Notes: generated by a model not told the origin, from the sequence alone. DNA of 64,000 nucleotides from Nautilus pompilius (GCA_018389105.1 JACATO010000605.1:186001-250000); one strand, 5' to 3'. Positions 49,064 to 62,239 are shown, counted from the stretch's first letter. Translations and numbers: made by a program.

Positions 49064-49186
49064 TCATGAGCATGGGTTTGGATAGCGACAAAACTCCCCT
49101 TCATCTCTGAGCAACACATCAAAATTCTTTTCTCCATTTATGCCAGAAATTATATCCTGTACACCCGTGATTGGAAGTTCCCTTAA
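49064..49186 (-). other. Short coding-like open segment
   Basis: The minus strand encodes PITGVQDIISGINGEKNFDV followed by LLRDEGEFCRYPN between stops. The composition is more protein-like than most frames here, but there is no start, no clear splice site and no known domain. It could be an exon fragment or an eroded transposon piece. Confidence 0.2.
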
Positions 49187-50497
49187 TCAGAGCAATGAAA
49201 AAACTGATTGTGGCAAGAAACAAGACTAAAATAAATACAAAATAAATAATAGAGGAGAATTTGTGCAATTATGTGTTTAGATTAGTCAGTTTTGAACACT
49301 GCGCATACCTCTCTGATTGTCTTCATTGCGTGATTACTGAACACCATGTTTACAAGATAAATATATTAAAAATATTTGCATCTCTCTCGAGTTGGAAAAG
49401 TAGACTCTCCACCATCTTGTTGATGATCAAGTTGTTTTAAAGAGAATGTAAAAAAAAGAAAAGAAAATGAAACAATAATGATCCATAAAATGGCCCCATG
49501 AGAAAGAACCGAAAATGAGATATTTTACTTATCAGAAAACTACCGAAGAGCAAGCACACCAAGTGAAATAAATAGCTGCTCTTCTCAGGTAAAGAACTAA
49601 ATTGTTCTAGTAGTGACATGAAGATGATCTAAATCATTAAATGGCAGTAGCCATGAAATATATGTAAAACTTTGCAGCTAATTTATTTGTATAATGATCT
49701 TGCTGTTTTAATCCAATTTTGAAATCATTTTGACGATTTTCTCATTTCCAGAGATGACAACTTCTCAAGCACAATGGCTTTATTGTGTCTGATGGCAGCA
49801 TATTTGTCTTCTGCTATCTATGCCTGTAGAATTTAGAAAGTGTGGTTCAGTATGCCATTACTGCTTGCCAGCCATCTGGTTATTGTAGCTTCTAGCAATA
49901 AAACATTCCACATTTGTTAATGATAGGACTACATAAATTCCACAAACAAAATTCAATTTTTATATAAGCATAAAACTATTTTAGTAGAGCTTGATTAAAT
50001 AGTGTAATTAATAATTATGATAAGGCAGTTGTCATGGTGATTAAAACCTAAGTTTTCATTTATATTCTTATAGCTCCACACATTGATAGAAGATGAAATA
50101 TTCATTCATTTTCTATTTGGTTATTTGAAAAGAAATTCTTAATTTTAAATTTTGCTTTTCTTTATGTTGAAAGATTTTGGAGGTTAGCATAGATTGTGTC
50201 ATTCATTTATTTCTTTTTTAAATAGCTCTTTCATTTATACTTGCATTCTTCCATTTCATTTCTATTATAAATTGATAACAAAAGCATAAACTCTGTACTG
50301 ATTTCTATCTTGATGTGACAAGTATTTCTTTCCCCATGATTTTTAATTAAAGACTTGATGCTAACTTAAAATGTAAAACATTAATTTATAAACAATGCAG
50401 TCTTAGACAGGGTAACATTTATTTAATTGCACTTTGTATCATCTATCAGCTTGTTTAACTCTTATCATTTGATAACCCATCAAGTAGTGAGATGTAG

Positions 50498-50587
50498 ATT
50501 TGACAAGAGAAATAGCTGCAGCAGGCAGCATCAATTTGACAACAAAACCAGTGCTGTCAAGGACACTGGATGCTGCAGAAATTGCTG
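50498..50587 (+). other. Candidate 90-bp internal exon
   Basis: After GATGTAG an open frame reads LTREIAAAGSINLTTKP and VLSRTLDAAEIA. It ends at GCTG followed by GTATAG, a donor-like site. The length is a multiple of three with matching split phases. Base composition is richer in G and C than the neighbours. The acceptor tract is weak and the peptide is not recognised. Confidence 0.28.
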
Positions 50588-52041
50588 GTATAGTTTTTCA
50601 TTGTTTCTTCATTTACTTACTGTTTTGTTGTTGCTTAATTTGAAATTTTAAAATAAATGTTTATTTTTGATAAGGATGTTATGTTGACTTATTCATTTTG
50701 AGCTTTTCCAATTATTACTGACACTTTTATTTTGGCTTTTTAATAAGTGTTTAGAGATTTACAGCTCTTTATTGAATAAGATGGCCACTGCTTGTTCATT
50801 TTGCCACCATTCGTATTATTATTGATAATAATTCTATTAGTTTTTTTTAGCTGCTAACAATTTTATTCTGAGATCCATGTTTGTACAACTTCTACTATAG
50901 CAAGAAGAGATTTTCCTGGAGTTTTAAATAAACTAAACAAGAAATAGTTTAACAAGTTTATTGTTAACCCTTGAAGTACTAAGTCCAACTCTGCAAACCA
51001 TTAAAACCAGGCTCTCAGACCAGTATAAGCTGGCACAGGTTTATTTTTACACTTTTGTTTTTTTTTTTTAAATTTGTCTTTTGTGGCTCAAAACAACTAC
51101 GTCAGTGCTAAGACTCACTCTTTCTTTGTTAAATCTAGCATAGTTAATCCTCAGTTTTATGCATCAACCTTAAAAAGGTAAACTTACAAGGGTCCAAGAA
51201 GTAGCCCTGGTGATTGACATTGTTTTATTTAAATTGGAAAATAAATGTGAGGTTATGGAAAATTTTAGATATAACACTTTTAAAACTAAAAATAAATTTT
51301 AAAGCAATATTTTTATACAATGTGTAGATTATTGTACACTGAATATGGATAAACTATTATGATTTCTTGACTCTGTTGCATTATGTCATATTACAACATA
51401 AAATCCTTCCCATTTTCTCTCTCAAAATTGTCACTACAAATATCTGTGAAGGGTAATGCAAAGAATATTGGGAAAGCATTCTTGTCTTCCATTATTGATG
51501 GCTGTCTGGGAGTTGCCTGAAAGCCAATATGCCACTTCCAGCATTTTCTTTTCTGGACGCCCAGTTAGCCAGCAAGTCGATTTGTTCCCAGGACTAGTAA
51601 CTGACTATTGTATGAATGAAGAAACTCAACTAAAATCAATAATTTATGGGCATTGTGCATAATTGTAGCTTCTCGTGCTCCAAAATATTACAACAGTTAC
51701 AGACGACAACAGCAAATGCCAGTTTTAACTATTTTGTATTACCATTGATCATTTCAGCTTTTTAAAAAAAATGTTTTCTTTGAAAATTAATTTTAATTTT
51801 ATTTTCTTTATGTCATCATTCATAATAACTGGTTATATTTGGTTTCCCCTTTTATCAGATTTTTTTTTTTTTTGGAAAGTTGTCCTTTTAATTTTAGAAA
51901 TGTAAAGAGTTAATGATGAACTATTTTAATGTTGTGTTCCTGCTGTTTTCTGTCAACTAAATTTTTATAATTTAACACCAGAGGAATTTTCTGAAAATTA
52001 TATTTACATTATAATCAATTGACACTGTAGCATGCAGTATA
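50588..52041. other. AT-rich DNA, no gene seen
   Basis: The plus-strand frame at 51,456-51,662 is somewhat less AT-driven but has no domain or clear splice borders. Confidence 0.4.
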
Positions 52042-52270
52042 ATGACTGGTCATGGTGGCTGGTTAATGTACCACAGTGTGTGGCCACTGGATATGCTGAA
52101 AATGCAGACTTTGTCCTTGAAGGATTTCAGTCATATTTGGCATGTAATCAGTAGTATGGTTTCTCTTATTGTTTTTCCCTTAGCTAATTCTCACGTAAAT
52201 TTTCTCGGGCCACTTCAGTTTCCTCCCATTTCTAATCAGAAGAATTCTTATAGGTACTTTCACCAATATG
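52042..52270 (+). mobile_element. tRNA-derived SINE copy 9, diverged
   Basis: Recognisable blocks are TAGTATGGTTTCTCTTATTG (the CATGGTTTCTTCT block), TTTCCTCCCATTTCTAATCA and AGAAGAATTCTTATAGGTAC (the GAAGAGTTCTAGTAGGTAC block). The head region is strongly worn. This is the oldest-looking copy. Confidence 0.6.
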
Positions 52271-55060
52271 ACTAAAATCAGAATACATTCAGCATTTACA
52301 TGATAGCCATTGCTTCCATTATATGAATGGATCACCTTTTACCAAGCTAATGTTTCTGGGTCTCAATCTCAGATAATATAGTAGGGTATTTGAAGGTCCA
52401 ATGAAACAAAACAAAATTATCTTATTCCATTTGGTACTATAACTTAGCTCCATCATCTTTCATGGAACCAAATTTTCTACAATGCTTATTTTTGCCTTGT
52501 CTTTTTTAATGGTAACCAGCTTTTATTTTGAAATGGCAGTAACCTTTGGTCATTAAATCTATTAAAGTAGATTTTAAACTCAAAATGAGATTTTGAAAAA
52601 AAATACCAAAAACCACCAAAAATCAGGAACTTAAAGCAAATTAAACACAAAAATGTATGAAAGCATGAAAATTATCTTCAAGCTTGGCATATAGAGAAAT
52701 TCCCTTTTGTAAAATGACAAAGCATATGTGCATTAGAAAACAAATACAAATAAAAATGGTAGAGGATGTATTTTGAATTTGATCTTTTGTTACAAAAGCA
52801 CTCATCTTAGATTCTCTCAATTTTGAAATAGAAAATTTGATTTTAATTTTGAAGATTCAGTTTCACTGTAAAAATTTTGTTTTATTATTGTAATAATGAG
52901 CCACCAGTTAGCCAAAATTTCTACTATTTTAAAAAAAAATTTTGTCAGCAGGCATTTTGAATTGTTGTTATTAATGGCAAAATTAGGATTTCTCTATCCT
53001 CCCCAGTTTTTCCAGTCAGTTTACCATTGTAATGCTGTGCCAGTTTTATCACTATTTTTTAATTTATTTATTCTACCATTTGGAATGGCCAAGAAAACCC
53101 CACTTAATATTGAAAATAAACACAAGTGACTGTAAAAGTACTTTCAACTTAACTGGAAATAAATAATTTTGCTAAAGTTTAGTTATGTTTTCTTAACATT
53201 TGATGCTAGATGGACTATTTGTATCTCATCTGTTTCAGTATTTAAAGTAATTACTCAGAACGTTAAAAGATCTATGGTATTTTCACAGAATTCTCCCTTT
53301 AATTTCTCTCTTACTCCACTGGTCACCAGTCTTTATTATTATTATTTTTTAATTTATAATTATTTTCTAAACAGTCAGTTCTATTCAATCTGGCATAAAC
53401 TTGTTTTTGTTACACAATGTTACTGGTACAACACATTTTTGCTGTTCGGACTTTGCTGATTTTTTTTGAAAAATATATTTGTTTTTAGAAATATTTTATT
53501 TGTTTATTTATTAAACCATTATTTAACTAACATTATATATAGCTTATTCTAAAGATATTAATAGCTATTCCAATGTAGGTCTATAAAATAAATAGTTGTT
53601 GGTGGTTTCAAAAAGGTATTGAATGACCAAATCTGAGAAAATTTAATTTAGTTTTTGTTGCATTTTAAATTCCTTCTCTTTCTTGTTTATTACAATCTTT
53701 TTCTAAGAAAATATATTAGAATGATATGATGTTTATTTTGTAAATCTGTCTGGCCACTTTCTTTTTATCTTGGTTATGACCATGACGCAGTTAGATAACC
53801 AACATCAAGTTTACGGTGCTGAGCTGTATCAAGTGCAGTCTGAAAGTTATCTGCTTTCCTTTCGGATTTTTTCAAATTAACTACTACTCCCAATTTATTT
53901 CATTATAAGACATTAATTTGTCATATGGAGGTAGCTAATAATCTAAATTCAAAGAAAATTTCCATAAAAAGAACTGATGTTACCGCTAATACTTGGGAAA
54001 TGCTATCAATCTGTTGCTTTGGCCAAGTGATAGATGAAGTAAAACAGGCATTTAACATAGAATAAGGCTGAGACTGCTCACCACGTTTTGCCCTGAATTA
54101 TCTTGGGAAATGGTCCTGCAGGAATTCAGATGGATCGATCACAAATCGTCCACATCAACCCTGCATTTGGATGATCATCTTGAAATCCTGGATCTCAACT
54201 AAACCCTTAATGAAGCAAAGAATTTGCTGAAAATGCAGCCATGACTATTTGACTATCAGGATTTTGTGTTAAGGTATAATCTGAATGGTGCTGAACTAAC
54301 GCCTTCAAATTGGTGCCACACAGATTAAACTGAAAACGTACCTGTTCTAGCCTTTAATGGTTCTCTCTAAGCAAGTTTTCCTTTTCTCTCTCTTTTTTTT
54401 TTGCCTAAAACCATCTATGTTCCTTTGGCTTGTTGAAGACCTGCATAAACAAGTTCTCTTCTGATTGTTCCTGAACCCAAGAAAATACCATTTTGATCTA
54501 TTAGTCAGCTTTCAAAATTTGAGGCTGAAGCTCTTTAATTGTCAAGCACAAATGTTCCATAAATCAACCTTCTCCTGTTTTTTTTCTGGTGTTTTCTCCC
54601 TCTTCCCATCTTACAATCAATATTTTTCTTCTGTCTTATTGTATTTCTTAAATAATCAGCATAGTTAATTGTTTAAAACTGGCAGTTCCATGCCCTGAAG
54701 GTTTATTTAACCATTGCAGCAATTGCAGCTTTCTTCTCTGGGGTCAGTTCACCCCCCCCCCCCATTTCCTCCCTTTTCAAACTGACCTTTATGGAAAAAC
54801 GATGAAGAAAAGCAATTTTCAAGATTTGCACCTTCAGAAAATGCATTGAAAACAACTCCCATGATATCCATGCTATCATCTGGGGTCTGCTCACTGAAAT
54901 ATGAAACAGAACAACAAAATTAGCAATGGTACAGTAAATTGCATCTGTTTTCATTGCTGAACTGTGAAAAAAATCTTAATATCTACAAAATAACTATGCT
55001 GCGTCAGGTGTTTCATTCTTTTAAAATTATCTTTCCATCTCTTAGAAACATTATCCATTA

Positions 55061-55109
<49 letters not shown>

Positions 55110-57309
55110 AATTGCAATAGAACCATGCTACAAGCCTTAGTGAAAATTCTGAATCTTTTAAACAATAATAATTTCCAACCATTAACCCTTTGAGGAGTAT
55201 GCTTGTATAGTTATTGGGAGTGGGTATTGATCTTGACAGTAATCCTGTGAAGCCCGTAAAGTAAACACACACTTATTGGATTATTCTCTCAGTATCAATA
55301 TCCTTTCCCTTTAAATATATTGGTGTACTCCTTAAAGACTTAAGAGAGAATTTTTCTTACCACTCTTGTTGCTATTTCTTGAATTGTGATTTTAGTGTAA
55401 TATTTTAATTTTAGGATACAATAATAATTAGAATCTTCGAGGAGATATGTAAAATAGTGGACAAATTTTGTGATATTTATGTTTATAGTGTTTTTTTACT
55501 GCTGTATGCTTTAATTTTGTTTTTGATACCATCGTTACCTTGAACTTCTTACAGAAATTGACAATGGTCTGATATTTCAGTTGTACTATCATGAAACTAT
55601 TATGAACTTTGTCAGTCACTTAAGATATTGAAGGTTGCCTGAAAATCTTTGAGTTTTATTTAATTTCATTGAAATATATTTTGTGCTAATCAAGGGTTCT
55701 GTTATTTTAAAAATCAGTGAAAATTTAATTTAGCTTGTGTGCAATCACCCTAAAGATCCCTTCAAACAAACAATTTGTATTAATGTCATTAGATTGAGAG
55801 GTGGGGAGGTAACTCCCATTTCTTTTGCTGTTCTCTGTACCACTTTAAACCTGATCCTTTTTGGTTTATTTTGTACCAGTGTCGATGCAATGCTGTTTAT
55901 CATATAACAAGATCAATCATCACGTATGGCACAATCAGAAAAATAGAAGAGGATAATTATACCTGGCATACTTGGTAGTAAAGAGGTTAATTCTATAACA
56001 TTAACATTTGTTGATTAGCTGTTTAATCAAGATTTTTGAAAATAAAGCCTTAGTTTGGTAATTTATTTTCAAGAAATGCTTCTAGCAAGCACTCTTAAAT
56101 TTAAGTTTTGTCACTAATTTAAAAGAATTTCCTTTGTTATGAGCAATATATTTTAATTTTTTTAGGAAATATTTTTCATAATTTTACTCACTTTTAGATA
56201 GTTTTACTTTATGCATATTTTAAAGAATGGCATACTATGTCTACATGTGAAATTTTTTAATATACTTCAAAAGAAATAACTTACACGTGTTTCAACTAAT
56301 TAAATTACAAAAATCTGGTATTGCTTTAAGATGGGAATTATTTTTAGCACCAAAAGACTTAAATCGGATACAAGATACAATTTTATCAGTTTTTTTGGCC
56401 TATCACTTTTTAAATCCTGATGCACTATCAAACCAAAGAGCCAGACTGTGTTGTGTCAGTTTATTAAGATAATTGCATGCTGAGCAAATTTAATCTTGTG
56501 TCATGTGTCAACATTCCTTTGCCACATTAATTTCTCCATGGCATTATGGTAATCCAGTTTTTAATTGCAGTATTTGTTCTAATTTCTGTTGTGATGGCAA
56601 AGCGAAATATCTTTTACATGCTGGTTCTCTGTGTGGAAATCTTGAGAACTCAAAATCAATGAGTTCCCATCATTCATTGCTTGCTCTTGATTACTTCCGT
56701 TGATGAGTTTTTTTGACATCACCATCAGCGTGCAGAAATTTTTGCGTTACTAAGATATCATTTCCTACACATGAAATTGTTTGTCAAACGGCTTCATAAG
56801 AGCAGTCCTGGTTTCTGACCATCATTGGGTTATCAAAGACTGCAGTAAAGCCTTTATAACCATGATCTTTGGCAATATTTGTTTTGTTGATATGCTGTTT
56901 GTGGGGGGATTTTCTTAAAAAAATGAAACAGAGGATGTGTTGTTGTTTTCATGGAAAAGTCAGAGGAAAATTGCCGAACTTAAAAGGTTAATTTTTAAAA
57001 AATTCACCTATCCAATGCAGTTTAAATTGTATTTTGTTGATATAAAAAAATTTACTTAGGAATAAATGCCTGGCATGCTATGATGCTTATAAAGTTTTAA
57101 ATGAATGGAATAAATAATTGACAAATGTTAATAATATAAATTAATTAAAAAGTCCTGTTGATTCACATCTCTTTATTGGGTGCCCCCATATAAAAGATGA
57201 TGTCAATCCGCTTCCTTGTAACTACTGAACTAGACTAAGTAAAGGACCTTAGTTACCGGAGAATGTTATACTTGACTGCCAGTAAGATGGATGTCATTAT
57301 CAACAGAAG
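52271..57309. other. 5-kb AT-rich stretch without a recognised gene
   Basis: A GC-richer patch at about 53,760-54,300 and a C-run near 54,752-54,763 stand out, but neither gives a domain. Frames at 56,287-56,472 and 56,503-56,703 look mildly protein-like without recognisable motifs. Confidence 0.35.
55063..55108. repeat. (AC)n microsatellite
   Basis: About 23 uninterrupted AC units. Confidence 0.97.
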
Positions 57310-57525
57310 TCTGTTTTATGGGCAGGTCTGTGGCTCAGATCCATACCTCATTGAATGTGGGAATGCCACAAAAGCCCCTGCTAGAACTCTTCATTTTTAG
57401 ATGTGGGAAGAAATCTATGTAGCCAGCTAGTGGCAAAGAGTTAGAAAAAAAACGCTGGTGAAATGAGCTGGTCTAGACCTGGAATCGATTTATAAGCCCT
57501 TTACTATTGGACTATCATTAGCACC
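57310..57525 (-). mobile_element. tRNA-derived SINE copy 10
   Basis: On the plus strand the reversed copy shows a long 3' part (GGCTCAGATCCATACCTCAT, GGGAATGCCACAAAAGCCCC), then TGCTAGAACTCTTCATTTTT, AGATGTGGGAAGAAATC, ATGTAGCCAGCTAGTGGC and a tRNA-like head (GACCTGGAATCGATTTATAA, TTACTATTGGACTATCATTA). It helps define the 3' tail of the family. Confidence 0.82.
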
Positions 57526-58898
57526 TTATATATGTTTTAGTTTGAATTTTTCTGTGAACTATTTTAATAATTACACTATGGAACAGATTTTTAACATAGA
57601 TATGTTTTGTCAGATAAGTTTTTCAGATTCAGGATTGTAACATTTTTTAAGATGTTGAATATTCCTCATATTAACTTGAATATTAATGGTATTTCCTCCT
57701 TATTTTTAAATACAGTCTGGCAGTTTAACATGGAAAGATATTAACAAAACAGTTTCAGCTTTTGCAACGTAATATCTGTGGCTATAATGCATCTCAGATT
57801 TTTTTAAATAGGAAAGGCAACAAGAAACGAATCAAGCCTTAACCTCGCTAAAACACTTGAGAAGTAATCAATAACTATAAAAACTGGTAGAACTTTTTTA
57901 TGAATGGTGAAAGAAATTGTTTTTAACAAACTTTTCACTTTGTGTGCAAATGCCTGAATTAAGACGAAAGACACCATTGTTATGTTATTGCAGTTAGAAA
58001 CAGTAAATAATGTTGGGAGCTGGCTGTGCACATGATTTTGTTTTTATTTCAAATAACCAGACATTTTTAGTGTGATGAATTTAGTTATAAATAAAAGGTG
58101 GCTGCATTATCAAGGATGTTCTTTCAAATGAATTGCCACTTTTAAGCTACTGATAGATGTACAAGCCTTTGCATTATCCCACTAACTAATGAGCTGAATT
58201 TATACTTCTAGTATGTAACATAGTCACAGAATTTTATGTTGTCAATAGGATAAGGCTAAAAATTTCTTTTTTAAATTGATGACAAAAGTTGACTCAATGT
58301 TTTGTTACATTGTGTTTTTTGATTTGTTTGCTTGTCTTTTAAATGAAGTTATTATTTAGGTTTTTGCTGGTACCATAAATTTTATATTAGTTTTCTTTAT
58401 GTTGTCATTTTGCTGGATTAAATTTTTGGTTTTCATTCAGTGGAATCCAGTTGGAAATGCTGCGAACTCAGGTTTCAGGTTCATTCCTGCATGACAAATT
58501 TCAGACATTGCTAAGGTTCCTAGAGGTTTCTTTTAATGCATATCTATATGTTATTCAACAGATCTTTTGGCAGTTGTAAAAGTATTGCTCATCATTTTAA
58601 GGAAATGTGTCATTGTGCCTTCAGATAGATTTAAATCATGGTGACTCGAACCTGAAGCTTAGTCATAGTAAAATAGGTGGAATGAGGAGGTGAAGTACAT
58701 AATTCATTCATTCTCAGTGGTAAAAGTATCTCAAAATAACCAATCTTTTTACTAAAATATTTTAACATTGCTGATACAATATGCATCAAGAAATCAATAA
58801 AACAAATGTGACACTTAGATTTATGTTAAGTCTTTTCGTAGAGGGTCCAGTAATAAGAAACTGAGCAATTTTTAAAAAAAATTTAAACAAGTTAATTC
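57526..58898. other. AT-rich DNA, no gene seen
   Basis: Only short frames without domains. A mixed-composition patch at 58,440-58,640 is not assigned. Confidence 0.4.
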
Positions 58899-60255
58899 TA
58901 ATATTAGAAATAATTATTGAAACACACAGGATTTGCAAAAACAATGAGTACTTGCAACTGAGAGATGTATTTAATACTAACACAGTCTATTATTACAGAA
59001 AATATACAAAAACAAAATGAATATGTTATACAGTGCATTAGTATTTGCCCCGTGAGTGCCTTTCTTTAGATAGAGCATGACCCCCTGTTTTCATGCTCCC
59101 AGACAGGTTATCATTGTATGTCTGTGGAATGGTGTTCCAAATATCCTGTATCACTTTCCACAATTTATTCAAGGTGTTTGGTTGTTGTTTGACTTTGTCA
59201 CTGGCCATATAACCATAGCCTCAGTAATGTTCATATCTGTACTTTGCGTAAGACAAAGCATCCTTGCGAGTTTTCCATTAGCATCTTTATGTTCCAGAGA
59301 GATTTTTACCACAATGGCCATATGTTTGTGAGTTGTTATCAAGTTGGAAGATGAATCCCCACCCAATGAGATGTCCTGAAGGAAGGGGATGATGGACAAG
59401 AACTTGCCTGTACCTGTCAGCAATCAGTATACCCTTGGTTTTATGCAAATCTCCAACACCCTTGGCGGAACTGCAGCGCCATACTTCTACTGATCCACCA
59501 CTATGCTTCACTGTATTGTTGTACACTGTTATACCACTTCTTAGTTTGCCTTTGAACAAGGTGCTATTGATTATTGTCAAACAGTTCAAACTTGGACTCA
59601 TCTGTAAAGAGCACCATCTTCCAGGTTTGGTCATTTTATTGTTTCATTTCTGTTGCTGGGTTGAGCCTTGCCATTTGGTAGCCTCTCCTTAGCAGAAGAT
59701 TATGGGCAGCTTTACCTCCAATGAGATCACTTTGCACTAAACTTGTATCTTACTGTTCTTGGAGGAACATTAACACTTGTACTTACAGCTAAGTCATTAA
59801 CAAGATTTCTACTGGCTCATCATCTCTTGTGCAGAGAACATACCCTGAGGTACTTAGTGTCACTTTAAGAGAGTTTAGGCTTTAATTTTTTATTGTGTTT
59901 ATTGTAAACAGTACCAGTTTCATGTATCCTCTTTCTCAGAATCTTGCATACAGCCCTTTCTGAAACATGAAGTTGGGCTGCAATCTACCCCATGGAGTAG
60001 CCTTCACTAGCTAAGACTATGATTTCTATACACTTGTCATGTGATATTTTCTTCCCAGGAGTCATAGTATTTATCACACTTCAATGATATCACTGCCTAT
60101 ACTTTTATAGTCTTCTGCAGGTGTGGCATTTTCTGAATTCTTGCATGACAACCATTCACAGTGTACTGTATCAACACATGAGATGTGATTTTATTACATG
60201 TTGTTTGCATTTATACCCAGTTTACCCTCTGTTTCCATAATAATTCCGGATACTG
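58899..60255 (-). mobile_element. Tc1-like DNA transposon, copy 2 (near full length)
   Basis: The element is about 1.36 kb. Its right end, read inward, begins CAGTATCCGGAATTATTATG and is followed by TA. The left end reads TAATATTAGAAATAATTATT, a diverged copy of the same terminal repeat, which matches the 20,317 end. On the minus strand the longest intact frame (59,287-59,634) encodes MTKPGRWCSLQMSPSLNCLT, then VYNNTVKHSGGSVEVWRCSS, AKGVGDLHKTKGILIADRYR and FIFQLDNNSQT. These follow 'VKHGGGSVMVWGCFSA-G-G-LH-I-GI----Y', and FQLDNNSQT matches 'FQQDNDPKHT' with the second catalytic aspartate kept. N-terminal helix-turn-helix sequence lies toward 59,950-60,060. Several stops and frame changes outside this piece make the gene inactive. 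Confidence 0.85.
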
Positions 60256-60951
60256 TATGTGTATATATTTATTTTAAATTCTGGAATTTTTTTATGGAAT
60301 ATCTGAAAAGGCAAGATGAAGTACCAACAGATAAGTACTGATAAAACTTGTTTATTTACTTCTTTACCATATTAAACAAACAGTTAGTTTATCTCATTTT
60401 GGTTTTTTATGTCAGATGATCACTATAAATGCCTTATATTTTTCATAATTAAAAAAAGTAGATGTAATGAAATTCTAAATGTCTCATGCTTTTGTCAGCA
60501 TTTATTTGCAAACTTCTAGCTCTTCATTGTTTTAATAGTGAACATTAACTTCCTGCATTATTATACTGTCTGTAAATGGTTTGACACATGAGCTTTGAAG
60601 GATAATTTTTATAACTTTCTTATTAACTATGCCAATATATATTGGGTGGTCATTTATCTGTATTTGATGCCCTTAGTGTTACTCATATAGAATATTATTA
60701 TGATTTGAAACAACAGTGAATATACCATATAATGAATCCTGGTCATTATATAACAAATATTCTTGTAGAAATAGGAATTTCTTTCGTTAATCACACTTCA
60801 GGCTACATGGTCATACAGTTAGAACTGTAAGAATTCCTGCAGTCAGCTGTCTATTAATCAGTTTGTTGATAGCTACAGATTATGAATTGATGTCTGTGGT
60901 TCAACCTCTGATATGGTTAATGTTTGCTAAATTATCAGATTTCCAATAACT

Positions 60952-60972
60952 GTAGTAGTAGTAGTAGTAGTA
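60952..60972. repeat. (GTA)n microsatellite
   Basis: Seven GTA/TAG units, directly visible. Confidence 0.85.
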
Positions 60973-61294
60973 ATTATCTTGCCATCTGCAAAAGAACAAC
61001 TCTCTATACTTGGTCTTGAATTCCTAATTTTCCTAGGAACTTTACCTATTTTAATCTTTTGTCATTTGTGGGTTATTATGCTGAATTTCAAAGTTTGAAG
61101 TTGTAATATTTTTGCATTTTTAACTTTATTATTATTTGTAAAGAGGCATGTTATAGTATTTTTACTTTGAGAAAATAATTTATATTTTTAAAAATCGGTC
61201 TAAATATTCTTATACTGTTTTCTTTTTTGTTTTCAACGATATATATAAATAAAAGGTATATTTTCATTGAACATTATATATATATATATGTATA

Positions 61295-62041
61295 CAAGGT
61301 GTCCCAAAAAAGATGTATACATACTTTTATATGCTGCCATACAATGACATTTTGTCTCTCAACATTAAGACATGTTTCTTTCAGAAGTTTACAGATGACA
61401 GTATCATGCAGCATAACAGCAAACCCCTTATGTCATGTGTTTTCAATGTGTTGAAGAAAAAAATAAGTGATTGTGAGTTTGTCCTTTAATCATTGCAAGC
61501 AGATAATAAAGTTAAACTGTAAATTTGAGAATATTGCCAAGGTAGAGCTTGCACGGACAATATGAATCACTCTTACCAATCTCCCCGACAAATTTTAGGC
61601 TGAAGGAATCGTACAAGACAAGTTAGCGGTCAACCTTCCAGGGATCACAGTGCGGATAGGTGTCTCTTCCAGCATTCTTATCAGACCATTCTTCAGTAAT
61701 GCAATGACAGGTGTCCAGTATCTGTCTTATTAGCATTATTAGCAGCATTGTGCCCAGCATTGAGACCATGTATAGCAATGAAAATAGCAACAAAATGGTA
61801 CTCCCCTGCATTTTCATCAAGATGTAATAGGCATTTGTGGTTGAACACCTTACTGAAAGGTGGATAGGATGATGTGAACTATTTGAATACCCACCATGTT
61901 CTCCAGTGCTCATATCACCAAGGGAAGGACAAGGTGTACGTCATAAAACCAGGTAACATCCACAAACTCTAGCAGAAAATTGTTTATACTTCAACAGATA
62001 CTCTTGCAAAATATGTTTTCTGTCTCTCTCTCACGCACGCG

Positions 62042-62075
<34 letters not shown>

Positions 62076-62239
62076 TGCTGTTACAATGCCTACATGGATG
62101 CCAACGGTGAATGTTTTAAATATGTTTTAGTGCATAATATTTGTGGTTTCTTATGTATAAATCAAAATTATTGTCTAGAAATATGTCTGTTTATCAGGGC
62201 ATGAAAAAGTATTTGTATACATCATTTTTGGACACCGAG
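61295..62239. mobile_element. Mariner-like DNA element with GGTGTCC ends
   Basis: The left end reads AAGGTGTCCCAAAAAAGATG, then TATACATACTTTT. The right end, read inward, gives CGGTGTCCAAAAATGATGTA, then TACAAATACTTTTT. The inverted ends match for at least 35 bases with few differences, and the left flank is TA. GGTGTCC-type ends occur in mariner/IS630-related elements. The inside (about 0.9 kb) has a minus-strand frame at 61,623-61,913, but no transposase motif I can name, so the class rests on the ends only. A CT/CA/GA compound microsatellite (62,022-62,075) has grown inside it. Confidence 0.7.
62022..62075. repeat. (CT)n-(CA)n-(GA)n compound microsatellite
   Basis: A CT run, a CACGCACGCGCAC run and a GA run follow one another. 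CT on the left and GA on the right can pair as an imperfect hairpin. Confidence 0.92.

Noticed and set aside
55051-55272. Minus-strand frame ending in a CVCVCV run
   Set aside because: The run is a translation of the AC microsatellite at 55,063-55,108.
61623-61913. 96-codon minus-strand frame as a membrane protein
   Set aside because: It has a hydrophobic middle, but lies inside an element with matching inverted ends and shows no known domain. I do not call a host gene.
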